A stretch of DNA of 64,000 nt from contig SFOB01000004.1 of NCBI GenBank assembly GCA_004554075.1, forward strand, positions 1 through 64,000, read 5' to 3'. Position numbers and translations under genes: made by a program. This document shows positions 33,546 to 41,483 of the stretch, in pieces. Below the pieces are notes generated by a model. It made no database searches. It was not told where the DNA came from and was given only the letters and a program-made list of their open reading frames with translations. The DNA comes from Treponema sp. (lineage in GTDB: Bacteria; Spirochaetota; Spirochaetia; Treponematales; Treponemataceae). Every line of letters begins with the position of its first letter. Positions within the stretch are counted from its first letter, which is position 1.

Positions 33546-34538
33546 TTAACAGTTTTCAGTAACTGCGTTTTTAAGCATTGAAAACTTTTTAGGGGTAAGC
33601 CCAAACTTTTTCTGAAATTCTTTTGAAAACCAGCTCATATTGGTATAGCCGCTCTGCAAGGCTGCTTCCGAAACATTCACTTCTTTACTGGAAATAAGGC
33701 GGGCTGCATTTTCCAGACGCTGGTCTTGTATATATTGATGAATCGATGTTCCGTATAGAGAACGAAAAAGACGGGTAAGTTTGCTTTCGCTCATGGAAAG
33801 ATTTATTGCGAGCTGGGGAACTTTATAATAATCTGCGGGATTAAATTGGATTCGGTGGTGCAGGGCTTCGATCTGAGCAATATCAGACTGATTCCCTTCT
33901 GCTATAGTTTTGTTTCTTTTTATCATGGAAGTTTTGTTATAAAAGATTCCGTGAAGAACCAGGGCAATCAGTTCTATCAATTTTGCTTCTACGTAAACAC
34001 CCTTAAACTCATGATATTTTTCTGCACTGTCAATTTCGGATAGAACTTTGAACATGTCTGCTGTTATTGCAGTCTTTGTTACATGGGTCAGAAAAAGAGA
34101 TTTTCCCATTTCGATTTTATCCGATTCAAAATAGCGGGAAAGAAGAGTTTCAAAAAAATCAGTTGTCATTTGAAGACTTTTGAACTGAAAGTTTTTATCT
34201 CCCTCATAATTCATAGAGGTTGCGTAATTCTTGTTTCTGAAAACACAAACCTCACCTGGCAGCATGTTTACAGTTTCATGGGCACTGTCTACCTGCCAGT
34301 CAATTTTTTGATTAATGTTAAAGATAATCTGAATCTCATCTTTCCCGAAGTTATCCGGACGGCTTGCAAAAGTTTTATCTTTAAAACTCAGATTCCAGTC
34401 ATAATAAACAATCTGATTACGACATTCCTTGCGTAACAGCTTAAGGTCGCCTATTTCTCTTGGAATATAGGCGCTGCCATCAAAGAATTCATCTGGAGAA
34501 GAATTATAAACGTTTGGAACGATAATCTGATTGTTCAT
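33546..34538 (-). CDS. AraC family regulator (PchR/YbtA-like layout)
   Basis: 330 residues. The N-terminal two-thirds is a sensor domain without a recognised fold; the C-terminal 100 residues hold two helix-turn-helix motifs (LAINLSMSESKLTRLFRSLYG and VSEAALQSGYTNMSWFSKEF) with the AraC signature to FGLTPKKF. It starts 10 bases after the gpmA stop and so is probably co-transcribed from the operator-bearing gpmA promoter. Similar regulators control siderophore transporters such as YbtPQ by sensing the ligand, and the ABC pair next door would be its natural target. Confidence 0.82.
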   Translation of the reverse strand: MNNQIIVPNVYNSSPDEFFDGSAYIPREIGDLKLLRKECRNQIVYYDWNLSFKDKTFASRPDNFGKDEIQIIFNINQKIDWQVDSAHETVNMLPGEVCVFRNKNYATSMNYEGDKNFQFKSLQMTTDFFETLLSRYFESDKIEMGKSLFLTHVTKTAITADMFKVLSEIDSAEKYHEFKGVYVEAKLIELIALVLHGIFYNKTSMIKRNKTIAEGNQSDIAQIEALHHRIQFNPADYYKVPQLAINLSMSESKLTRLFRSLYGTSIHQYIQDQRLENAARLISSKEVNVSEAALQSGYTNMSWFSKEFQKKFGLTPKKFSMLKNAVTENC

Positions 34539-34547
34539 TCCGTAACC

Positions 34548-35294
34548 TTATTGTTTCTTTCCCTGATTTGCAACTGCGTTCATCTTTGCGGCAATTGCTT
34601 CCTGATCTCCAAGGTAGTAGTGTTTGATTACCTTGAAGTTGTCGTCGAACTCGTAAACAAGTGGAGTTCCTGTCGGGATGTTTACTTCGAGAATCTGCTC
34701 TGGAGTAAGATCGTCCAGATACTTTACAAGGGCGCGAAGGCTGTTTCCGTGGGCGGCTATGATTACGCGTTTTCCGGCCTTCATCTGTGGTTTGATTTCT
34801 TCGAGGAAGTATGGAACTACGCGGGCAATTGTAGTTTCGAGGCTTTCGTTCTGTGGAAGAAAGCTTGGATCTACATCGCGGTACATTGCCTGTTTTTTAG
34901 CAGAGCGAGGGTCGTCGTCTGCGAGTACTGGTGGCTTTACGTCAAAAGAACGGCGCCAGATTTTTACCTGATCCTCACCAAACTTTTCTGCGGCTTCTGC
35001 CTTGTTCTTTCCCTGAAGGTCACCATAGTGGCGCTCATTCAGCTTCCAGGTTTTGATTACAGGAAGCCATTCTCTGTCCATCTCACAAAGGATTCCATTA
35101 AGAGTGTGGATTGCACGCTTAAGATATGAGGTGTAGCAGATATCAAAATCATATCCTTCTTTTTTAAGCAGTTGACCTGCTGCAGCGGCTTCACTGCGGC
35201 CTTTGTCTGAAAGTTCTACATCTGTCCAGCCTGTAAAAAGATTAAGCTTATTCCATTCACTTTCGCCATGGCGAACTAAAACTAATTTTGTCAT
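34548..35294 (-). CDS. gpmA: 2,3-bisphosphoglycerate-dependent phosphoglycerate mutase
   Basis: Interconverts 3- and 2-phosphoglycerate in glycolysis. 248 residues, the standard length. Visible are the phosphohistidine motif LVRHGESEWN, TSYLKRAIHTL, the second His/Glu region WKLNERHYGDLQGKNKAE and AHGNSLRALVKYL. The enzyme is metal-independent, unlike GpmI, which needs Mn. It shares a divergent promoter region with flavodoxin, with two operators between them, and is followed by an AraC gene. Confidence 0.96.
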   Translation of the reverse strand: MTKLVLVRHGESEWNKLNLFTGWTDVELSDKGRSEAAAAGQLLKKEGYDFDICYTSYLKRAIHTLNGILCEMDREWLPVIKTWKLNERHYGDLQGKNKAEAAEKFGEDQVKIWRRSFDVKPPVLADDDPRSAKKQAMYRDVDPSFLPQNESLETTIARVVPYFLEEIKPQMKAGKRVIIAAHGNSLRALVKYLDDLTPEQILEVNIPTGTPLVYEFDDNFKVIKHYYLGDQEAIAAKMNAVANQGKKQ

Positions 35295-35333
35295 TTTTTT
35301 TGCCTCTGAAAAATAATTTTAAAAATTTTATAA

Positions 35334-35349
35334 GTTAGTATTGACTAAC
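35334..35349. promoter_or_regulatory. GTTAGTATTGACTAAC operator (flavodoxin -35 / gpmA leader)
   Basis: Contains TTGACT (35341-35346), which with TATATT (35364-35369) at 17 bases makes the flavodoxin promoter. The operator thus overlaps its -35. Confidence 0.75.
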
Positions 35350-35377
35350 TTATAAATACAATATATATTCTGAGATA

Positions 35378-35393
35378 GTTAGTCAATACTAAC
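35378..35393. promoter_or_regulatory. GTTAGTCAATACTAAC operator (gpmA -35 / flavodoxin leader)
   Basis: Exact reverse complement of the operator at 35334. On the minus strand it contains TTGACT, 17 bases before TATTGT, which is a candidate gpmA promoter. Binding at both sites would control both genes. Confidence 0.75.
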
Positions 35394-35420
35394 AAACTGA
35401 ATGATAAACGAGGTAATTTA

Positions 35421-35840
35421 ATGAAAGTAGCAGTTATATATGCCAGTACAACTGGTAATACAGAAGCAATGGCAAATGCAATAAATGAAGCGTGTAAGGC
35501 ATCGGGTGCAGAGGTAATTTTTGGAACAGCAGACAGCGCAGATAAGGCAGCTGTTACAGGCTGTGATGTAATTCTTCTTGGAAGTCCTGCAATGGGCGAT
35601 GAAGTTCTTGAAGACACAATGGAAGAATTTTATACAGGAATCGAAGGTTCTCTCAACGGAAAGAAAGTTGGAATCTTTGGTTCTTATGACTGGGGTGACG
35701 GCCAGTGGCTTCGTGACTGGAATGACCGCCTGAGCAACGCTGGTGCAGTAAGTGCCGCAGAACCACTTATGGTTCATCTTACCCCGGAAGAAGCAGATGT
35801 AGAACAGTGCAAGGCTTGGGCTGTATCTGCAATAAAGTAG
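35421..35840 (+). CDS. flavodoxin
   Basis: 139-residue short-chain flavodoxin, an FMN-binding electron carrier that replaces ferredoxin when iron is short. The phosphate loop is ASTTGNTEAMA (residues 8-18); the isoalloxazine loops are GSPAMGDEVLED and GSYDWGDGQWL. GAGG precedes the ATG. It has an operator at its -35 and another in its leader, and a terminator after it. Iron-linked regulation is well known for flavodoxin and supports reading the palindrome as an iron-type operator. Confidence 0.93.
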   Translation: MKVAVIYASTTGNTEAMANAINEACKASGAEVIFGTADSADKAAVTGCDVILLGSPAMGDEVLEDTMEEFYTGIEGSLNGKKVGIFGSYDWGDGQWLRDWNDRLSNAGAVSAAEPLMVHLTPEEADVEQCKAWAVSAIK

Positions 35841-35865
35841 GCTCTTATAAAATAAATATATTTTG

Positions 35866-35905
35866 AGCCGTCTGGTTTTATGTCATGGCCAGACGGCTTT
35901 TTTTT
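35866..35905 (+). terminator. rho-independent terminator after flavodoxin
   Basis: A ten-base stem AGCCGTCTGG (35866-35875) with CCAGACGGCT (35889-35898), followed by a run of T. Confidence 0.9.
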
Positions 35906-35935
35906 AATCAAATCAATTTAATAACGGAAAATACT

Positions 35936-36505
35936 ATGAGTTTTGATCAGATAGTCATTCATTCGAGTTCACCAACCTTTTGTAATATCAAACCTGGAAA
36001 TATGTTTTTTGTAAAAAATGACGATCTTTCTCAGGGGAAGTTTGAGGCATGGAAAGATTCTTTCGAAAAGTATGGGCTCATGGCTTTCTCATCTCAGATA
36101 TCAGAAAGTTCAACTGCAATTCTTGTACTTAATGTTTGCTGGTGTAGAAAGATTCTGGCCGATTCCTTTGTCCAGGCTTATTTATCTGAAAAAGGATATC
36201 ACACAAGCAGTGTCTTTGATTTTGTAGAAGAATTATTCAGCCGCATGATAAATAACGAAGGCTTCCCGCACGAAGTAGGCGTGATTCTTGGATATCCTGT
36301 AGAAGATGTAATTGAGTTTGAAAATCACCAGGGCCATGACTGTAAGTACTGTGGCTGCTGGAAATCTTATTCTGATGTGGAAAATGCAAAAGACTGTCAC
36401 TGCAAATTTACCGAATGCAGCAGATTATGTGAAAAGTGGTATGACGAAGGTTTTACAATCAGCCAGATTATTACAAAATATCAGACTCTGAAAGAAGCTT
36501 CATAA
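35936..36505 (+). CDS. DUF3793 family Cys-rich protein
   Basis: About 189 residues from MSFDQIV; a longer frame from 35885 begins inside the terminator and is rejected. The central block GFPHEVGVILGYPVEDVIEF is the DUF3793 hallmark. It is followed by a Cys-rich tail (CKYCGCW, CHCKFTECSRLC). The function is unknown; members often lie beside flavodoxin, metal or haem genes in anaerobes, as here. The cysteines suggest metal or Fe-S binding. No operator of its own was seen; some read-through from flavodoxin is possible. Confidence 0.78.
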   Translation: MSFDQIVIHSSSPTFCNIKPGNMFFVKNDDLSQGKFEAWKDSFEKYGLMAFSSQISESSTAILVLNVCWCRKILADSFVQAYLSEKGYHTSSVFDFVEELFSRMINNEGFPHEVGVILGYPVEDVIEFENHQGHDCKYCGCWKSYSDVENAKDCHCKFTECSRLCEKWYDEGFTISQIITKYQTLKEAS

Positions 36506-36523
36506 ATAACCAGCATAAAAAAT

Positions 36524-36550
36524 CCGCCCGAAATCAACGACTCCGGGCGG
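36524..36550 (-). terminator. terminator of enolase gene (bidirectional hairpin)
   Basis: CCGCCCG (36524-36530) pairs with CGGGCGG (36544-36550). On the minus strand it is followed by ATTTTTTAT, a good U-tract for eno; on the plus strand the tail is weak. Confidence 0.75.
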
Positions 36551-36585
36551 TAATTATAATAGGACTTAAAAATCTTTTGAGTGTA

Positions 36586-37905
36586 TTATCTTAACTTCTT
36601 ATAACCGTAAACTGCTGCCCCCTCCAGCTCTTCTTCAATGCGAATCAGCTGATTGTATTTTGCCATACGGTCTGTACGGCTCATAGAACCTGTTTTAATC
36701 TGTCCTGAGTTTGTTGCAACTGCAATGTCGGCAATTGTTGTGTCTTCAGTTTCGCCAGAGCGGTGTGATGTAACTGTTGTGTAGCCGTGGCGATGAGCCA
36801 TCTCAATTGCTTCAAGAGTTTCTGTGAGAGATCCAATCTGATTTACCTTGATGAGAATTGAGTTTGCAACTCCAGACTTAATTCCTTTTTCGAGGAACTT
36901 AACGTTTGTTACAAAGAGGTCATCACCTACAAGCTGACAGCGGTCACCGATGCGGGCAGTAAGCTTTTTCCAGCCTTCCCAGTCATTTTCATCCATACCG
37001 TCTTCAATTGAGTCAATAGGATATTTTGTGATGAGTTCTTCGAGGTAAGCAATCTGCTCGTCGTCGCTCAGGCACTTTCCGTTAGGATCTTTTGGAGTTC
37101 CGTTTGAAAGCTGCTTGTAGTTGTAGAAGAACTTTCCGTCCTTTTCTACAGAGAACTCGCTTGAAGCACAGTCCATGGCAATCTTTACATCTTTACCAGG
37201 CTTGTAACCAGCATCTTTGATTGCCTTAACGATGCTGTCCAAAGCGTCATCAATTCCATCAAATTTAGGAGCAAAGCCACCTTCGTCACCTACAGCTGTT
37301 GAAAGTCCACGCTTCTTCAAAAGCTTAGCGAGTGCATGGAATACTTCTGCACCCATGCGGATTGCTTCTTTTTCGTTTTTAGCACCAACCGGGCGAATCA
37401 TAAATTCCTGGAAGGCAATTGGAGCATCAGAGTGAGCACCACCGTTAATAATGTTCATCATTGGAACTGGAAGTACGTGAGCGTTTGCACCACCAATGTA
37501 GCGGTAGAGTGGAATATTGAGAGCCTTAGCTGCGGCCTGGGCAGTTGCAAGAGAAACACCAAGAATAGCATTTGCTCCAAGCTTTGATTTTGTTGGAGTG
37601 CCATCGAGCTTGAGCATCTTCATGTCGATTTTGCGCTGTTCAAAAACATTGTAACCCTTCAGGGCTGGAGCAATAACTTTGTTTACATTTTCTACAGCCT
37701 TAAGAACACCCTTTCCGCCGTAGCGTTCCTTGTCTCCATCGCGGAGTTCGAGAGCTTCGTTTTCGCCAGTGCTGGCTCCGCTTGGAACTGCGGCACGACC
37801 GAATACACCGTTTTCAAGAATTACGTCTACTTCTACAGTAGGATTTCCGCGTGAATCAATAATTTCGCGGCCAATTACATCTGCAATTGCAACTTTGTTT
37901 AACAT
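36586..37905 (-). CDS. eno: enolase
   Basis: Dehydrates 2-phosphoglycerate to phosphoenolpyruvate. The 439-440 residue length is typical. Visible: GNPTVEVDV, SGASTGENEALELRDGD, the metal-ligand Asp in VKIAMDCAS, DSIEDGMDE and DDLFVTN, the signature LIKVNQIGSLTET, and SHRSGETEDTTIADI. AGAGGTG precedes two adjacent start codons; I take the second. It is preceded by an operator, so the two consecutive enzymes GpmA and enolase appear to share the regulon. Confidence 0.97.
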   Translation of the reverse strand: MLNKVAIADVIGREIIDSRGNPTVEVDVILENGVFGRAAVPSGASTGENEALELRDGDKERYGGKGVLKAVENVNKVIAPALKGYNVFEQRKIDMKMLKLDGTPTKSKLGANAILGVSLATAQAAAKALNIPLYRYIGGANAHVLPVPMMNIINGGAHSDAPIAFQEFMIRPVGAKNEKEAIRMGAEVFHALAKLLKKRGLSTAVGDEGGFAPKFDGIDDALDSIVKAIKDAGYKPGKDVKIAMDCASSEFSVEKDGKFFYNYKQLSNGTPKDPNGKCLSDDEQIAYLEELITKYPIDSIEDGMDENDWEGWKKLTARIGDRCQLVGDDLFVTNVKFLEKGIKSGVANSILIKVNQIGSLTETLEAIEMAHRHGYTTVTSHRSGETEDTTIADIAVATNSGQIKTGSMSRTDRMAKYNQLIRIEEELEGAAVYGYKKLR

Positions 37906-37928
37906 CATTTCACCTCTTAAAATATAGT

Positions 37929-37944
37929 GTTAGTTTTGACTAAC
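37929..37944. promoter_or_regulatory. GTTAGTTTTGACTAAC operator, eno
   Basis: Exact outer arms; it lies 23 bases upstream of the enolase start (minus strand) and 49 bases from the divergent HXXEE gene, which could also be affected. Confidence 0.68.
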
Positions 37945-37993
37945 TATTGCAAAGAGTATATAATATCAGTGAGAAAATGAAAAGGGGGATTTT

Positions 37994-38512
37994 ATGAAAG
38001 AATACGTCTGGCTTTTTCCAATTATCTTTATGTTTCATGACATGGAAGAAATAATCGGCTTCAAATTCTTTTTACGCCAGAACGAGGCAGAGCTTAAGAA
38101 TCGCTTTCCTTTTATCCTTCGCCGTTACAAAGATTTTTCTACAGAAGGCTTTGCTCTTGCCGTTTACGAAGAACTCATTTTGTGCATCGCAATCTCAACC
38201 CTCGCATATTTTATAGATCGCAATTTTCTCTGGTATATCTGGCTGGGAGCCTTTCTTGGCTGCGACCTTCATTTTTTTATTCATCTGATTCAGGTAAGCA
38301 TTTACCGCCGCTACATTCCGGCCTGCATCACAAGTCTAATCTGCCTGCCGGTAAATACTCTGATTATATGTAAGTGTCTTTTGAGTATTGAAGATTCTGC
38401 ATTGTTTGCCGGTGCTTTTATGGCGCTGGGTGCAGTTCTCGTTTTTGTGAATATCTTTTTCGCCCAAAAGCTGATGGGCTGGTTTACTAAGAAGGTCACA
38501 AATATGCTATAA
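37994..38512 (+). CDS. HXXEE-domain membrane protein
   Basis: 172 residues with four or five hydrophobic segments. The N-terminal FMFHDMEEIIGFKFFL carries the H-x-x-E-E motif that names the family, and a second His/Asp cluster LGCDLHFFIHLIQ could complete a metal or catalytic site in the membrane. The function is unknown. AAAGGGGG precedes the ATG. It is divergent from eno. Confidence 0.72.
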   Translation: MKEYVWLFPIIFMFHDMEEIIGFKFFLRQNEAELKNRFPFILRRYKDFSTEGFALAVYEELILCIAISTLAYFIDRNFLWYIWLGAFLGCDLHFFIHLIQVSIYRRYIPACITSLICLPVNTLIICKCLLSIEDSALFAGAFMALGAVLVFVNIFFAQKLMGWFTKKVTNML

Positions 38513-38612
38513 TATTTTCTATGGAATTAATTGGTAACTTTGGTTACTTTTTGAGATTTTCTATTGACGACATCCTCTTTTTTATTTAATAGTTTTTTCA
38601 AGGAGTAAAAAA

Positions 38613-39152
38613 ATGGATAAAACTATTATCAATTCAAAAACTTTTCAGTTGGTTGTAAGAATTTTTGGTCTGTTTACAGCAGCTCTTCTTATTTTTACTA
38701 CAAGCCTCAAAATTGCAAATTTTGTGCAGAATGATTTCTATGCAAATCTTCCGGATGAAAGAATCGGTTATATTATTTCGATTTCTGTAAATGTCCTGGT
38801 GATTATTATTGGAATCATAATTGCTATAAAACCGGCGGCCTATTTCCTTATTGGTTTTGCAAGCTTTATTTATTCTGTACTGATTGCATCAACCAGTCCG
38901 CTTTACTACATGAATATCCCAATGCTCTTTTTGACAATTGGAATCCTGCTTTGTTCAGACTTTTATAAAAAGCACAAATCAATTGTAATTGGAACTATAT
39001 GTGGTATTTCTTTATATGAGATTTTGATTCCGCTTCGCTTTGATGTGGCAACCTTCACAGAATCTCTGATTCAGAAAATCGGATTCTCATTTACTATCGC
39101 AGTTGCAATTTTCTTTTTTGTTCAGTTTAAGAAAAACGGAAAAGAAGAATAA
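38613..39152 (+). CDS. membrane protein, unknown function
   Basis: 179 residues preceded by AAGGAG. Five or six hydrophobic segments (VVRIFGLFTAALLIFTTSLKIA, YIISISVNVLVIIIGIIIAI, AAYFLIGFASFIYSVLIA, and others). No conserved motif was recognised. A short hairpin, GTAAC-TTTG-GTTAC followed by TTTTT, lies in the 100-base gap upstream (38534-38552) and may end the HXXEE transcript. It converges with mntP. Confidence 0.55.
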   Translation: MDKTIINSKTFQLVVRIFGLFTAALLIFTTSLKIANFVQNDFYANLPDERIGYIISISVNVLVIIIGIIIAIKPAAYFLIGFASFIYSVLIASTSPLYYMNIPMLFLTIGILLCSDFYKKHKSIVIGTICGISLYEILIPLRFDVATFTESLIQKIGFSFTIAVAIFFFVQFKKNGKEE

Positions 39153-39164
39153 AAAAAACTGGAA

Positions 39165-39764
39165 TTAAAAGAAGAGCCCCTTTACAAAAATCTCAATTCC
39201 AATTCCAACGAGGATGAGACCTCCGAAAAGGGTAGCTTTTGCGCCGAGTTTTTCGCCGGCTTTCTTTCCAATCAAAAGACCCGTCATACAGATTGCGAAA
39301 GTTACGCCGGCGATTATCAGCGAAGCAACCAGCGCCATAAGAAGACCGTAGTCGGCAATTGTAAAGCCAACCGAAAGGGCATCAATTGAAGTTGCAACTC
39401 CCTGAATTAAAAGGGTGGCAAAAGTAAGATGTGCAGCGGTGGCTGTGCTTTCAGCTGACTCTTCTTCCCCGTGTACTGCTTCCCAAATCATCTTACCACC
39501 AATCCACAAGAGCAGGCCCAGCGCTATCCACGGAATTAAAACTTCAAACTTCGAAAAATATTCGACAATCGTGTGAACACAGATCCAGCCAATCATAGGC
39601 ATGGCAAACTGGAAAAAAGCATAAACGCCGGCAATAAAACACATGCGGCTTTTTTTCATCTGTGATTCATTCAGAGCATTTGCGATTGAAACTGAAAAAG
39701 CGTCCATGGCCAGTCCAACGCCGAGCAGAACGCTGTTTACAAAAAAGATAAGATTCCATTCCAT
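39165..39764 (-). CDS. mntP: manganese efflux pump MntP
   Basis: 199 residues, six helices in two repeats, a Mn(II) exporter of the cytoplasmic membrane. The repeat motifs are GLAMDAFSVSIANAL near the N-terminus and ATSIDALSVGFTIADYG in the second half; the membrane Asp residues bind Mn. AAGGA lies 8 bases before the ATG. The leader holds a yybP-ykoY-type riboswitch, so expression should rise when Mn is high. This gives direct evidence that the region handles Mn as well as iron. Confidence 0.93.
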   Translation of the reverse strand: MEWNLIFFVNSVLLGVGLAMDAFSVSIANALNESQMKKSRMCFIAGVYAFFQFAMPMIGWICVHTIVEYFSKFEVLIPWIALGLLLWIGGKMIWEAVHGEEESAESTATAAHLTFATLLIQGVATSIDALSVGFTIADYGLLMALVASLIIAGVTFAICMTGLLIGKKAGEKLGAKATLFGGLILVGIGIEIFVKGLFF

Positions 39765-39777
39765 AGTAAGAGTCCTT

Positions 39778-39862
39778 AATCATGAGTCTCGCAATTTAAG
39801 GCAAGCCAGGTTCTCACCAGTATGTTGACTTGTAACGCCTAAGCGCCTGCTACTCCCCCATG
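39778..39862 (-). promoter_or_regulatory. yybP-ykoY manganese riboswitch upstream of mntP
   Basis: Read on the minus strand the leader contains the conserved GGGGGAGTAGC 5' element, GTCAACATACTGG in the first loop, and GCGAGAC in the second loop, in the right order and close spacing for the yybP-ykoY class. This class binds Mn and controls mntP in other bacteria. Complementary GACTC/GAGTC-like segments near the ribosome site suggest translational control. Confidence 0.85.
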
Positions 39863-39991
39863 GAAGAGATTTGAAAATGTTTCTGAATTATCGCAAAAAA
39901 GTGCAGACAGGTCAACATTTGATGAAAATTTAATTGCAGAATGGAGTGATTTTTGCCTTTTAGAGTAGTGACCATATCTGTGTCTTTGTAT

Positions 39992-39997
39992 TATAAT
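39992..39997 (+). promoter_or_regulatory. -10 element of MATE gene promoter
   Basis: A perfect TATAAT, with a weak -35 (TGACCA, 39969-39974) at 17 bases. The operator at 40001 starts three bases after it. Confidence 0.5.
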
Positions 39998-40000
39998 AGT

Positions 40001-40016
40001 GTTAGCTTGCACTAAC
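40001..40016. promoter_or_regulatory. GTTAGCTTGCACTAAC operator, MATE gene
   Basis: Exact outer arms, positioned over the expected transcription start of the MATE gene. Confidence 0.7.
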
Positions 40017-40042
40017 AATATAAAACGTTACTGGAGGTTTAT

Positions 40043-41401
40043 ATGAGTGATAAGCAGGACACCCGCGAAATGCTTGTAAGCGGAAATGTGTTTAAGACAA
40101 TGCTCACTCTGAGTGTACCGGCTGTGCTCGGTATGGTGGTTATAGGACTCTATAATTTTATGGATGCTGTTTTTGTTGGCCAGATGGTAGGCCCGGTTGC
40201 AATGACTGCAGTGAAGGTTTCATATCCTTTTACTCTTATCAACAGTGGTATTGCAACTCTGATTGGACAGGGCTCTGCTTCTGTGCTTTCTCGTGCAATT
40301 GGTGAGCGTGATAAAGAAACCGTTGACCGTATTATGGGAAATCTTATTTCTTTTGTAACTCTTCTTTCTACAATCGTAATTGTAGTCGGTTTGATTTTTA
40401 CACGCCAGCTTTTGACTCTTGCCGGTGCAGAAGGCGAAGTTCTTGATCAGGCAGTACGTTACTTGAGAGTTGTATTCTGCGGTTCTCTTTTTGTAAACCT
40501 TGGTCAGTCAACAAATATGATTATGCGCGGCGAAGGCAAACTCAAAAAAGCAATGATTATTATGGCAACCAGTGCCATCCTCAATATCATCCTGGACCCG
40601 ATTCTTATTAAAGTTCTTGGCGAAGGAAACGGTGTTCTTGGAGCAGCCTTTGCAACAATTATTTCTCAGTTTGTTTTGATGTGCATGTCTTTCTTCTACT
40701 TCATTAAGAAAAGCGATACAGTCCGCATTCACAAAGTTCGTTTCGAAGGCAAGCTTGTGAAGCCTGTTTTGAGTGTTGGAGTTTCTGCAATGCTTATGCA
40801 GGTTATGTCTATGGTTCAGCAGACAATCCTTTATAGCACAGCAGCAAAGTGGGGTGGCAGCGAATGGCAGACAATTCTTGGTGCAGCCCTCAGTCTCCAG
40901 GCCTTTGCTTTTATTCCTCTCTGGGGAATCAGTCAGGGCTTCCAGCCTGCAATCGGTACAAACTACGGTGCAAAACTTTTCAACCGTGTTGGCGCCTTCA
41001 CCCGCACCTTTATGATTTCGGCAACCGTAGTAGCCCTTCTTTTCTACGTTCCGATTATGTGCTTCCCTGCAAAAATGCTTTCTATGTTCATTACAGATAC
41101 TGCCATCGTCCAGACCGGTGCACCAATGCTCCGTGTAATTTTCGGTGCCTACATCTGCTATGGAGTTTTGATTCTTTCGATCACCTTCTTCCAGGCAATT
41201 GGTAAGGCAGGTGGTGCTTCAATTCTGGCCCTTGCAAGACAGCTTGTTCTCTTCCTGCCGCTTGTTGTGATTTTGCCACACCTTGCAGGTCTTGGAGTTC
41301 AGGGCGTTTTCTATGCGCAGTTAGTAACTGATCTTGTTGTTCTTTTGATTGCTATTATTCTTATGGTGAATGCATTTAAGAATATGAAAAAGGGGTCTTA
41401 G
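40043..41401 (+). CDS. MATE family cation-coupled multidrug/solute exporter
   Basis: 452 residues and 12 hydrophobic segments, typical of MATE proteins (NorM/DinF-like). N-terminal LSVPAVLGMVVIGLYNFMDAVFVGQMVG and the second-half repeat SVGVSAMLMQVMSMVQQTILY match the two MatE domains. It exports organic cations or metabolites in exchange for Na or H. Preceded by TGGAGG and an operator; with siderophore-like genes near, export of a metallophore is possible but speculative. The last residues (KKGS) and stop touch a GC-rich repeat. Confidence 0.9.
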   Translation: MSDKQDTREMLVSGNVFKTMLTLSVPAVLGMVVIGLYNFMDAVFVGQMVGPVAMTAVKVSYPFTLINSGIATLIGQGSASVLSRAIGERDKETVDRIMGNLISFVTLLSTIVIVVGLIFTRQLLTLAGAEGEVLDQAVRYLRVVFCGSLFVNLGQSTNMIMRGEGKLKKAMIIMATSAILNIILDPILIKVLGEGNGVLGAAFATIISQFVLMCMSFFYFIKKSDTVRIHKVRFEGKLVKPVLSVGVSAMLMQVMSMVQQTILYSTAAKWGGSEWQTILGAALSLQAFAFIPLWGISQGFQPAIGTNYGAKLFNRVGAFTRTFMISATVVALLFYVPIMCFPAKMLSMFITDTAIVQTGAPMLRVIFGAYICYGVLILSITFFQAIGKAGGASILALARQLVLFLPLVVILPHLAGLGVQGVFYAQLVTDLVVLLIAIILMVNAFKNMKKGS

Positions 41402-41471
41402 GGGCAAAGCCCCTAGGAGAAGGGGTAGCGAGCAACGAAGTGCGAGCGAGGGGGAGACTTCCCCCTCCTTC
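41392..41471. repeat. GC-rich dispersed repeat (copy 2)
   Basis: Palindromes GGGGCAAAGCCCC and GGGGGAGACTTCCCCC flank a central block containing GTAGCGAGCAACGAAG. It shares motifs, in opposite orientation, with the copies at 18869 and 49764. It separates the MATE gene from the second AraC gene. Confidence 0.65.
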
Positions 41472-41483
41472 TAAGGAGATTCT

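Noticed and set aside
36524..36550. Hairpin as a plus-strand terminator for DUF3793
   Set aside because: The plus-strand tail has no T-run; the minus-strand tail is much better and fits eno.
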